Positions 15,391 through 22,177 of a stretch of 64,000 bases of DNA are shown here, one piece after another. Numbering within the stretch: position 1 is the first letter of the stretch; each line of letters opens with the position of its first letter. Under the pieces are notes generated by a model. That model saw nothing but the letters and a program-made list of their open reading frames with translations. It ran no database searches and was not told the origin of the DNA. The stretch comes from Xanthobacter autotrophicus Py2. GTDB taxonomy: Bacteria > Pseudomonadota > Alphaproteobacteria > Rhizobiales > Xanthobacteraceae. A program made the position numbers and the translations under genes. Where the stretch lies: the NCBI GenBank assembly GCA_000017645.1, contig CP000781.1, positions 4,079,501-4,143,500 of the forward strand, in the 5' to 3' direction.

Positions 15391-15681
15391 TCAGCCCGGC
15401 CGCTTCACGTCATCGACGAGGTGGGCTTGTTTGCCGGTGATGCGGCGGGGGCGGGCGGGTTCAAGTGCGTCCAGTTCCGCCAGCAGATCTTCGACGGTCG
15501 GCTCGGAGACGACGACGCCGCGCGCGGCCAAGAATGCCAGTTCGTTTTCCCGCTCACGTTCGATCATCGAAACTTCGTGGGCGAAATACGCCTTCTGGTC
15601 AGGGCGAGAAGACCGGTCGCGCCTTCCCCTGGCGTGCGCCAAGCGCTCGGTGATCGCGTTGAGATGATCGGTGGTGGTCAT
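15391..15681 (-). CDS. First gene of early-left operon (96 aa)
   Basis: Helical, charged protein beginning MTTTDHLNAITERLAHARGR, with FAHEVSMIERERENELAFLAARG in the middle and PTVEDLLAELDALEPARP near the end. It is the promoter-proximal gene after the left operator cluster, where phages often encode a regulator or antiterminator, but no such motif is evident. Function unknown. Confidence 0.6.
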   Translation of the reverse strand: MTTTDHLNAITERLAHARGRRDRSSRPDQKAYFAHEVSMIERERENELAFLAARGVVVSEPTVEDLLAELDALEPARPRRITGKQAHLVDDVKRPG

Positions 15682-15714
15682 GTCGGTGTCCCCTCGTTTT
15701 CGATGGGGAGACAG

Positions 15715-15777
15715 TAGGACTATTCCTATCGGGCGGTCAATAGGAAAATGCCTATACCAGAAAATTTTTCGTTCCTA
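15715..15777 (-). promoter_or_regulatory. Left operator cluster and early-left promoter
   Basis: Two 14-bp imperfect palindromes, TAGGACTATTCCTA (15715-15728) and TAGGAAAATGCCTA (15741-15754), plus a half site TTCCTA (15772-15777). They match the sites between the repressor and Cro genes. On the minus strand a TTGACC -35-like hexamer (15740-15735) sits between them, and the 15715 site covers the expected -10. This is a PL/OL-type arrangement for the leftward operon. Confidence 0.7.
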
Positions 15778-15790
15778 TTGGCCGGGCGCG

Positions 15791-15815
15791 AAAAAGCCCG
15801 GCATTTCGCCGGGCT
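15791..15815 (-). terminator. Rho-independent terminator after the repressor gene
   Basis: On the minus strand, AGCCCGGC and GCCGGGCT form an 8-bp perfect stem around a 5-base loop, followed by TTTTT. It lies directly after the repressor stop at 15824 and separates the repressor transcript from the early-left promoter. Confidence 0.85.
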
Positions 15816-15823
15816 GTGAGTGC

Positions 15824-16507
15824 TTAATCGGCTCCGCGCAAACGGTGCCACTCATCGGCGGGAAGATGGAATCGATAGCGCGCCGCCCACTCGATATCCA
15901 CGTCCTCAATGTCTCTGGCATTGGCGCTAACCAGGGTATAGAGGCCCGGCTCGGTCCCGCGCTTGAGACGCTTAATATAGGTAGGGCCGTCAACGACCTT
16001 CACGACGCAAATTTTGCCGATCAGTTGCTCCGGCCCGGATGCGTCTCGGATATAGCCGATCAGGTCGCCATCCTCGAACATCGGCAGCATCGAATCGCCG
16101 CGCACGATGACGCCAACGGTCCCGTGCTTTACGGGGAAGTCCACCTGCACCAGGTCAAGGCCGGCGCCCTTCTCGTGGTCATCGACGGTGTGGACCTCTG
16201 CGCCGGCGCCGATATAGCCGACGACGCGGACTTCCTGATCTGGCTTGCGTTTCTTCGATCGATCTACGAGCGACGCGACATCCATGCTGTCAATGTGCTC
16301 GACCGGGCGCGACCGGAGATGCTCATCGTTTACCTTCAAGATAATGGCGAGCTTTTTGCGGTCGCGCTCGCCTAGTTCGCCAGGCACCCCCCGCGAAATG
16401 AACTGTTGCAGATAGGCGTGGTTGCGCCCCAGCGCGAGGGACACGGCTTTCAGGTCCGTCCCAAGGTCTGCGATGCGGTCGAGGATCAGTTGGCGGGCTG
16501 CGTCCAT
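15824..16507 (-). CDS. CI-like repressor with S24 self-cleavage domain
   Basis: Lysogeny repressor, 227 aa. Residues 10-60 form a helix-turn-helix (LKAVSLALGRNHAYLQQFI). Residues 95-220 are a LexA/CI peptidase: likely cleavage at Ala101-Gly102 in YIGAGAE, catalytic Ser139 in GDSMLPMFEDGD, and Lys179 in TYIKRLKRG. SOS-stimulated self-cleavage would induce the prophage. It is divergent from the Cro-like gene. A TATAAA element ends 6 bases before the ATG, so its transcript may be leaderless. Both flanking intergenic regions carry its presumed operators. Confidence 0.92.
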   Translation of the reverse strand: MDAARQLILDRIADLGTDLKAVSLALGRNHAYLQQFISRGVPGELGERDRKKLAIILKVNDEHLRSRPVEHIDSMDVASLVDRSKKRKPDQEVRVVGYIGAGAEVHTVDDHEKGAGLDLVQVDFPVKHGTVGVIVRGDSMLPMFEDGDLIGYIRDASGPEQLIGKICVVKVVDGPTYIKRLKRGTEPGLYTLVSANARDIEDVDIEWAARYRFHLPADEWHRLRGAD

Positions 16508-16517
16508 GACACCTTTA

Positions 16518-16580
16518 TAGGAAATCCCCTACGCTAGGGGCGAATAGGAAATTGCCTCTTGCGCGGTAGGCAAATTCCTA
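16518..16580. promoter_or_regulatory. Right operator cluster with divergent promoters
   Basis: Three 14-bp sites: TAGGAAATCCCCTA (16518-16531), TAGGAAATTGCCTC (16545-16558) and TAGGCAAATTCCTA (16567-16580). The first overlaps TATAAA of the repressor promoter (minus strand, 16519-16514). The third overlaps TATAGA (16579-16584), the likely -10 for the Cro-like gene. A CCCCTA-CGC-TAGGGG palindrome (16526-16540) overlaps the first site. This is a classic OR layout with three operators and two promoters. Confidence 0.75.
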
Positions 16581-16592
16581 TAGATTGGCGGC

Positions 16593-16802
16593 ATGATCGA
16601 GCCGAACGCATTCAAGGCCGAAATTGAGGCCTTCATCAAAAAGCACGGGATCGCCGCAACGCGCTTCGGCAAGGAAGCCGTGGGTGATCCGAAATTTGTG
16701 TTCGACATCCGCGAGGGCCGCTCGCCCAGCTGGCGCACAGCGGAACGCGTGAAGGCGTTCATGTCGGACTTCCAGCCCGGACCGACTGAGGCATCGCAAT
16801 GA
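16593..16802 (+). CDS. Cro-like HTH regulator (69 aa)
   Basis: First gene of the early-right operon. FIKKHGIAATRFGKEAVGDP followed by FDIREGRSPSWRTAERVKAFM has the two-helix DNA-binding layout of small Cro/XRE proteins. Only 8 bases separate a TATAGA -10 box from the ATG, so a leaderless or very short-leader mRNA is likely. The stop overlaps the next start (ATGA). Confidence 0.75.
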   Translation: MIEPNAFKAEIEAFIKKHGIAATRFGKEAVGDPKFVFDIREGRSPSWRTAERVKAFMSDFQPGPTEASQ

Positions 16803-17299
16803 CAGGCTACGTATATGCGATCCGCAGCGAATGCGGACTGGTGAAGATCGGCTGGTCTTCCGACCCCATCCGCCGTCTTAGCAAGATCCAGTCCGATACG
16901 CCTAACAGGTGCGTTCTCGTAGGGGCTTATGTCGGCGGCCGGGATCTTGAGGCAGAAATCCATGACCAGTTGCGCCCTTGGCGCGTGCGAGGGGAGTGGT
17001 TCCGTAATGACGGCGGGGTGTCCCGCATGCTTTCCTCAATGCCGCGATACATTCCGCCTGTTAAGTCAGAGGCCGCGCGTAATTCAATGGAGTACATCCG
17101 GAAGAACGTGCTTCAAATTTCCCAAGCGCAGATGGCTTCCATTGCACAAACATCGCAGGCCAACGTGTCGCGATGGGAGTGCGGAAAAGTTTTCCCGTAT
17201 TTGAACCAACTGGAGCATATCCGGGAAGAGGCGCAGGCGCGTGGCATAGAATGGAACGATAGTCTCTTTTTCGGGGACAGATCGGAGGCGGCCCAATGA
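16799..17299 (+). CDS. GIY-YIG (T5orf172-like) / XRE HTH fusion
   Basis: Residues 1-75 form a GIY-YIG-superfamily nuclease module of the T5orf172 type: GYVYAIRSECGLVKIGWSSDPIRRL, then EAEIHDQL and GEWFR. Residues 98-155 are an XRE-type helix-turn-helix (QAQMASIAQTSQANVSRWECG). The HTH part alone resembles a stand-alone phage regulator, so this looks like a fusion. It could be a sequence-directed nuclease or a regulator with a decayed nuclease domain. Overlaps both neighbours by four bases. Confidence 0.7.
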   Translation: MTGYVYAIRSECGLVKIGWSSDPIRRLSKIQSDTPNRCVLVGAYVGGRDLEAEIHDQLRPWRVRGEWFRNDGGVSRMLSSMPRYIPPVKSEAARNSMEYIRKNVLQISQAQMASIAQTSQANVSRWECGKVFPYLNQLEHIREEAQARGIEWNDSLFFGDRSEAAQ

Positions 17300-17442
17300 A
17301 CCGGTCGCCCCGCATCTATTTCATTCGCCCCATCGCGCTTCCCGGCCCGGTAAAGATCGGGTTTTCCGAATGCCCGCAGGCGAGGCTCGAAGTGTTGATG
17401 ACGTGGTCTCCTTCCTTGGACGTGGAAGGTGCGGATTTCTGA
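17296..17442 (+). pseudogene. Truncated GIY-YIG-like gene (48 codons)
   Basis: ATG overlaps the preceding stop. The 48 residues (RIYFIRPIALPGPVKIGFSE, then LMTWSPSLD) match the N-terminus of small phage GIY-YIG proteins. Those normally continue for about 40 more residues with an E...H and a GEWF motif; here a TGA follows. Reading on in another frame gives no such motifs. It may be a remnant of a tandem duplicate of the previous gene's nuclease module. Confidence 0.5.
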
Positions 17443-17506
17443 ATTCTACTCGGCGTCTGCCGACTACCGCGAACGTTTGTCAAGATGGTTGATCGGGAGA
17501 TGAGAG

Positions 17507-18244
17507 ATGGGCAGCGTCAGGGCGAACCCGTGCTTTCAGGCTCTGAAAGAGGTCTGTGATGAATACGGCCTCGCCTTTGAAGTCGAAGACGGCGGGAAGC
17601 ATCCGAAGCTCGTCGTGCACGCTGGCGAACACCCGCTGCGCATGACGTTCCCGAGCACCCCATCCGATGTGCGGTCGCCAATCAACAGCGCGGCCCAGCT
17701 CCGCCGGAAGATCGAAGCCGCTACCGCCCTAAACCGTGAGGCACACATGCACCATGAAGTCGTGACCGTCCTCGGTAAGGACGTGGTGAAGGTGGAATAC
17801 AAGGGTTTGCGCGTCGTGACGCTGAAGCAGATCGACGCCATCCACGGGAAGCCAGAGGACGCGGCATACAAGCAGTTTGCCCGCCACGAACAGCGCTATG
17901 TCGATGGCACCGACTTCATCACGGTGAACGCCTCCGAATTCCGGAACCGTTTCCCCGAACTGATCGGGGCGCGAGGTGGCACCGCGATCAAACTCTTCAC
18001 CGAGCGCGGCTACGGCAAGATCGTCAAGGGCTGGAACGACGACCTCGCGTGGTCGCTGCACGACGCGATGCAGGATGCCTACTTCGTCGTCCGTGAGATT
18101 GCCAAGGCTGTCTCGGATGGCGAGGTGACCCTTCCGGAATCCGTCTGGCGCCGCATTGGCGGTGTCGTGAAGTCCGTGACGCACAAGAGCACTGAGGATT
18201 TGCGGGCCGGGTCGAATTGGTTTTGGACGAAGTGTCCCGTCTGA
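17507..18244 (+). CDS. ORF6N-type antirepressor, N-terminal part (frameshifted)
   Basis: Residues 1-75 form a HicA-like phage module (FEVEDGGKHPKLVVHAG). Residues 95-200 are an ORF6N domain (VEYKGLRVVTLKQIDAIHG, then FARHEQRYVDGTDFITV), a DNA-binding class typical of phage antirepressors. After KSVTHKSTEDLRAG the frame runs into a short non-conserved tail and stops. The expected continuation is found in the -1 frame starting near 18208, so one base appears lost in the GGGCCGGG run at 18204-18211. Confidence 0.75.
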   Translation: MGSVRANPCFQALKEVCDEYGLAFEVEDGGKHPKLVVHAGEHPLRMTFPSTPSDVRSPINSAAQLRRKIEAATALNREAHMHHEVVTVLGKDVVKVEYKGLRVVTLKQIDAIHGKPEDAAYKQFARHEQRYVDGTDFITVNASEFRNRFPELIGARGGTAIKLFTERGYGKIVKGWNDDLAWSLHDAMQDAYFVVREIAKAVSDGEVTLPESVWRRIGGVVKSVTHKSTEDLRAGSNWFWTKCPV

Positions 18245-18609
18245 GCCGCGAGCTGGACAAGGTGAAAGCCGCCCCGATTGTCCCTGCATTTGACCTCTCC
18301 GGCACGGTCACCTCGCGCGACATCATGGATATGGCCGGCATCCCCCGCGACGGGCGCGTCAGGGGCACCACTGGCGGCATCATCACCCGCGCCATGAAGG
18401 ACTATTGCCTGGGGCATGGCTTCTGCGCTCAGCGTGCTCCGGAAGCGATTGATCCTGACCGACGCTGGCGCTTTCCCCGTCAGGCGGCCTTGGACTGGCT
18501 CACCGGCCCGACGATGGGCGGCGAGATCATCCGCAATCACATCACCCGAGCAAATGCGCGGCGCGCGGCTAAGGGCCAGCGCCAGTTCACGCTCGTTCCC
18601 ACTATCTGA
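18217..18609 (+). CDS. Displaced C-terminal part of the ORF6N protein
   Basis: In the -1 frame, VELVLDEVSRLSRELDKVK (a helix) continues the upstream protein. It leads to the C-terminal domain common in ORF6N/Rha-type phage proteins: FDLSGTVTSRDIMDMAGIP, RWRFPRQAALDWL, RNHITRANARRAAKGQ. It could be made separately from TTG at 18217, but a frameshifted single gene is more likely. Confidence 0.65.
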   Translation: MVLDEVSRLSRELDKVKAAPIVPAFDLSGTVTSRDIMDMAGIPRDGRVRGTTGGIITRAMKDYCLGHGFCAQRAPEAIDPDRRWRFPRQAALDWLTGPTMGGEIIRNHITRANARRAAKGQRQFTLVPTI

Positions 18610-18632
18610 CCGTCAACCACAGGAGAACCACC

Positions 18633-18929
18633 ATGTTTGCCGACACCTATACCGAGGCTTCTACGCATTCCTCCGACGTGTCCGATGCTCCGGCCGGCTT
18701 CGCCAAGGAACAGCTCAAGTCCTTCATTGAGAGGGTGGAGCGGCTTGAGGACGAGAAGAAGGCCATTGCCGAGGATATTAAGGAAGTGTTCGCGGAAGCC
18801 AAGGCCAATGGCTTTGATGTCGCCGCGCTGAAGGAAATCCTGAAGATCCGCAAGGCCGATGCCGACGAGCGGAAGGAGCATGAGGCCATCGTGGAGCTTT
18901 ACGCTCAGGCCCTCGGCATCTTCCTCTGA
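18633..18929 (+). CDS. gapR: GapR-like DUF2312 nucleoid protein
   Basis: 98 aa. From residue 26 it matches the DUF2312/GapR core: QLKSFIERVERLEDEKKAIA, EDIKEVFAEAKANGFDV, LKEILKIRKAD and a closing VELYAQALG. Alphaproteobacterial GapR binds overtwisted DNA ahead of replication and transcription and stimulates topoisomerases. A phage copy just before RusA and a DnaA-like gene suggests help with phage DNA replication or chromatin. It has an AGGAGA ribosome site. Confidence 0.9.
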   Translation: MFADTYTEASTHSSDVSDAPAGFAKEQLKSFIERVERLEDEKKAIAEDIKEVFAEAKANGFDVAALKEILKIRKADADERKEHEAIVELYAQALGIFL

Positions 18930-18940
18930 GATCCTCCGGC

Positions 18941-19348
18941 ATGAGCGCGCCCATCACCATCATCCTCGCAGGTGAGCCTCGCGGAAAGGGCCGGCCACGC
19001 TTTGGCAACGGCCGATCCTACACTGACGAGAAAACTGAGAATTACGAGGCAGCGCTTCGTATTGCCGCAATGGGTGCGATGGGCGCGCGCCGACCAATTG
19101 AAGGGCCGGTAGCCGTGGACATAGAAGCCCGCGTCCCGGTGCCTGCGTCGTGGTCGCAGAAGAAGCGCCTTTCTGCTCTCGCCGGAGATGTTCTGCCGAC
19201 GACAAAGCCGGACATCGACAACATCGTGAAGACATGGGACGCGCTTAACCACGTAGTGTTCAACGATGACCGCCAGATCGTGCAGGCATCAGTACGCAAA
19301 GTGTACCACGAAAAGCCCGCTCTCATCATCACCGTTTCCGAGGTTTGA
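18941..19348 (+). CDS. rusA: RusA-family Holliday-junction resolvase
   Basis: 135 aa. GEPRGKGRPRF near residue 11 (substrate-binding motif), then TTKPDIDNIVKTWDALN near 87 with the catalytic aspartates (KPDIDN, WDAL) and VFNDDRQIV near 107. RusA cleaves four-way junctions made by phage recombination and helps resolve DNA before packaging. The start follows the GapR stop by 11 bases. Confidence 0.92.
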   Translation: MSAPITIILAGEPRGKGRPRFGNGRSYTDEKTENYEAALRIAAMGAMGARRPIEGPVAVDIEARVPVPASWSQKKRLSALAGDVLPTTKPDIDNIVKTWDALNHVVFNDDRQIVQASVRKVYHEKPALIITVSEV

Positions 19349-19350
19349 TA

Positions 19351-19872
19351 ATGAGCACCATTTACAGCGCCGAAGAAGACCGGCTTATCGCCAAGCTCTT
19401 TCATGCTGGTCTACGTGACAATGAGATCGCCAGCGAGATGCTGAAGTCCGGCTATTCCCGGACTGTGACGGCTATTCAGTGCCGGCGCTCCGACCTGAAT
19501 ATGCTGCGCAAGCGCGGTAGTGGCGGGCCAGGCTCGGCGTGGATCGATGCCGAGAAGGACATTGCGAAGGCCGGGCTGGATAGTGGGAAGGCTGCTTCCG
19601 AAATCGCCAAAGACCTTCGTGAAGCTGGATACATGAGGGGCAGCCATTCTGTCCGCCGCCTGCTTGAAGTTCTGCGTCTGGATGAGCCTCAAGGCGCAAG
19701 GAAGGCTGCGGAAAAGCGGATGGCGATGAAGGCAGATGAAGCGTTCCGCGCGGCCATGAAAGCCGCTCATCCCAATATCAAGGACGGCTTTGCCGCTACA
19801 GAGCCCAGCCGCTCTGTCCCGCTTCGCTCTCTTCCGGCCACTATCTTCTCTTCTACGGGGGTGATGTCGTGA
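19351..19872 (+). CDS. Protein with two tandem HTH modules (173 aa)
   Basis: Two similar segments, YSAEEDRLIAKLFHAGL...NEIASEMLKSGYSR (residues 5-40) and DAEKDIAKAGLDSGK...EIAKDLREAGYMRG (residues 65-98), look like a duplicated SANT/GcrA-like helix-turn-helix module. Probably DNA-binding; target unknown. The ATG at 19351 follows the rusA stop by two bases; a TTG at 19345 is possible. Its stop overlaps the next start. Confidence 0.6.
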   Translation: MSTIYSAEEDRLIAKLFHAGLRDNEIASEMLKSGYSRTVTAIQCRRSDLNMLRKRGSGGPGSAWIDAEKDIAKAGLDSGKAASEIAKDLREAGYMRGSHSVRRLLEVLRLDEPQGARKAAEKRMAMKADEAFRAAMKAAHPNIKDGFAATEPSRSVPLRSLPATIFSSTGVMS

Positions 19873-20456
19873 ACATGCACATTAACCGGGAAGAACCTCA
19901 GAGGCAGCATCGGGAACACAAGCTGAGGCAAGAGCGTCTTGGCGGTATGGCGCGCCGGAAGGAATGGCTTCGTTTGCTCGATGAGCCCGCTGACGTTCCT
20001 GCCCCGACTCCCGCTCCCGTCCCCGTTGCAGCTATCGCGCCCGCACCTGAGCCTGAGCCGGTATCCTACCATGATCACGGCTTCGACCTTCACGTCTCCG
20101 CATGGCGCGAAGCTATGTGGGAAAAGCCGCAGGTCGATATGAGGCCGACGGTAGGCAAGATCATTGCCACGGTATGCGAGTTCTACGGCATCCCGAAGGT
20201 CGAGTTGCTTGCTCACCGCCGCCTCAAGTCATTCGCGAAAGCGCGTCAGGTTGCGATGTACCTGTCGCGGGAGCTTACGACGAAGTCTCTTCCTGTGATC
20301 GGGGCAGCAATTGGCGGCCGAGACCATACCACGATACTACACGGGGTCGGAAAGATTTCGGCGGAGATTGAGACTAACGCGCGCCTCGCCTCCGAAGTCG
20401 AAACCATCCGCCTTAAGCTGATCGGAGGCGACGATGCCGACGCCACAGGAGCTTGA
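19869..20456 (+). CDS. Phage protein with DnaA domain IV
   Basis: GTG start overlapping the previous stop. An N-terminal charged part and a Pro/Ala linker (residues 40-65) are followed by a DnaA C-terminal DNA-binding domain from about residue 95: PTVGKIIATVCEFYGI, LAHRRLKSFAKARQVAMYL, and the DnaA-box signature GGRDHTTILHGVGKI. The AAA+ ATPase domain is absent. It may mark or block DnaA boxes or recruit the host replisome to the phage origin. Length 195 aa. Confidence 0.85.
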   Translation: MNMHINREEPQRQHREHKLRQERLGGMARRKEWLRLLDEPADVPAPTPAPVPVAAIAPAPEPEPVSYHDHGFDLHVSAWREAMWEKPQVDMRPTVGKIIATVCEFYGIPKVELLAHRRLKSFAKARQVAMYLSRELTTKSLPVIGAAIGGRDHTTILHGVGKISAEIETNARLASEVETIRLKLIGGDDADATGA

Positions 20457-20619
20457 GAGCGCAGCCAAAGCTATCGAGGACGCATGGCGCCTTCTGGAGC
20501 GCGGCGAGAAGCTGAAGAAGTCAGCGAAGGACTACCTCGGGCCTCGTGTCGTTGATGGCATCCGCTATCTGGAGACTGGCGCGAGGAACATGCGGACAAA
20601 GCAAGGGCGCTCAGAATGA
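20434..20619 (+). CDS. Hypothetical phage protein (61 aa)
   Basis: MPTPQELESAAKAIEDAWRLL and a charged remainder. It overlaps the previous gene by 23 bases and the next by four bases. No family recognised; the coupling supports it as real. Confidence 0.5.
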   Translation: MPTPQELESAAKAIEDAWRLLERGEKLKKSAKDYLGPRVVDGIRYLETGARNMRTKQGRSE

Positions 20620-21965
20620 ATGCGCATATCCTCACCGGCGGCGAGGTCACCACCGGCCGGCGGAAGCCGTCGGACCTGGTGGCCGAGTACGAGATGAAGG
20701 TGGCCAGCGTGCCGGCGGCTCTGGCCGAGTTCAACGCCGCACGGGACGCCGTGAAGATGGCGGCGACGGTCGGCGGCGAGTGGGGGCACCGCACGCTGGA
20801 CACCGGGCGGCTGGACGAGCGGGACATGGTGGCGAGTTTGCTCGGCTCGGCGTGGCGCCACTGCTACCGGCTGTATGCGCTGGAGAACTTCGCATCGGCG
20901 GCCGACAAGAAGCGCATCGAGCAGATGTTCGCGGCCCCGCCGCCATTCACCGTTGAGAACATCCGCGAGCACTTCGGCGCCTACATCAAGGACCCCTGGG
21001 GATCGATCCTGCGGGGGCTGGCCGAGCAATTCGCGGACCTGGACCCTGCGTTCAAGTCCCACGAGAAGATGAAGATCGGGGTCAAGGGCCTGCCGAAGCG
21101 GGTCATCCTGCACGGCTTCAACGGCTATTCCTCGTGCTACGGGATGGAGCGGACACGCGACATCGTCAACGCGCTGGCGGCCTATCAGGGCAAACCGCTC
21201 CTCACCTGGCCGGAACTGGCGTTGCTGGAGAAGAACGGCGATGCGCTGAACGCCGGGGGGACATTCCCAAGCCCCTTCAACGGCCGCCATGACGATAAGA
21301 CCATCGACGTGATCGGCCGCGGCGTCTGGCTGAAGCGCTTCAAGAACGGACGCGGGCACCTGTTCTTCGGCCCCGAGGCTCTACGCGACGTGAACCGCGC
21401 GCTGGCGGAGTTCTACGGGGAGGTCCTTCCGGATGCGGCGGAGGAGCGCCCCGCCACCCCACGCGCCAGCACCGCGGTGGCGAAGGACCTGCAGTATTAT
21501 CCGACGCCGGCGACGGTGGTGGAGCGGGTGCTGGGCGACCTATACGTCAAGCCCGGCGACCGGGTTCTTGAGCCATCCTGCGGCTGCGGACGGTTCATGG
21601 ACGCGCTGCGTGCACGCGGCGCCCGCGCGCTCGGGATTGAGGTGGACCCAGGCCGGGCGGCGCAATGCCGGGCGCGTGGCCACAGCGTGCTCACGGCCAA
21701 TTTTCTTGAGACCGAACCGACCGGCGACTTCGACCACGTGGTGATGAACCCGCCCTTCTACGGGCGGCACTATGCGAAGCACGTCGAGCACGCTCTCCGC
21801 TTCCTGAAGCCGGGCGGCTGGCTCACCGCCATCCTTCCTGCGACGGCCCGCTATGACCACGGGCTGCTCGAGGGCCGGTGGGACGACCTCCCGGTGGGCT
21901 CGTTCTCCGAGAGCGGCACCAACATCAACACGACCGTGCTGACCATTTGGCGGGGGCGGGAATGA
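20616..21965 (+). CDS. DUF4942 / N6-adenine DNA methyltransferase fusion
   Basis: 449 aa. Residues 40-270 match DUF4942 (GSAWRHCYRLYALENFASAA...). From about residue 290 comes a class I methyltransferase: YYPTPATVVERVL, SAM motif VLEPSCGCGRFMDALRARGA, the IEVD acidic loop, and catalytic MNPPFYG (NPPF, N6-adenine type). It probably methylates phage DNA to evade restriction. It is the first of two methyltransferases in the operon. Confidence 0.85.
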   Translation: MNAHILTGGEVTTGRRKPSDLVAEYEMKVASVPAALAEFNAARDAVKMAATVGGEWGHRTLDTGRLDERDMVASLLGSAWRHCYRLYALENFASAADKKRIEQMFAAPPPFTVENIREHFGAYIKDPWGSILRGLAEQFADLDPAFKSHEKMKIGVKGLPKRVILHGFNGYSSCYGMERTRDIVNALAAYQGKPLLTWPELALLEKNGDALNAGGTFPSPFNGRHDDKTIDVIGRGVWLKRFKNGRGHLFFGPEALRDVNRALAEFYGEVLPDAAEERPATPRASTAVAKDLQYYPTPATVVERVLGDLYVKPGDRVLEPSCGCGRFMDALRARGARALGIEVDPGRAAQCRARGHSVLTANFLETEPTGDFDHVVMNPPFYGRHYAKHVEHALRFLKPGGWLTAILPATARYDHGLLEGRWDDLPVGSFSESGTNINTTVLTIWRGRE

Positions 21966-22177
21966 ACCGATCGAAACGCCCCGGTCCCCGCCACCTCTGC
22001 CCGGTCTGCGGCAGCGCCGCCGTGCACCCTCGCGGCCGTGACTTCGCCTGCGGCAGATGCGGCCACGCGGCCCGCAAGTTCCCACTCTCCACTGATCCTG
22101 TCCCGGCCATTGAGGAATGGGACAGCCGCCCTCGCTGCGCCGGTCAGGTGCTGCCGGTCCGGAGCAACGACGAATGA
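21962..22177 (+). CDS. Small zinc-ribbon protein (71 aa)
   Basis: CPVCG near residue 13 and CGRCG near residue 30 form a four-Cys zinc ribbon. It is wedged between the two methyltransferase genes with ATGA overlaps on both sides. Function unknown; the coupling suggests a role with them. Confidence 0.65.
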   Translation: MNRSKRPGPRHLCPVCGSAAVHPRGRDFACGRCGHAARKFPLSTDPVPAIEEWDSRPRCAGQVLPVRSNDE

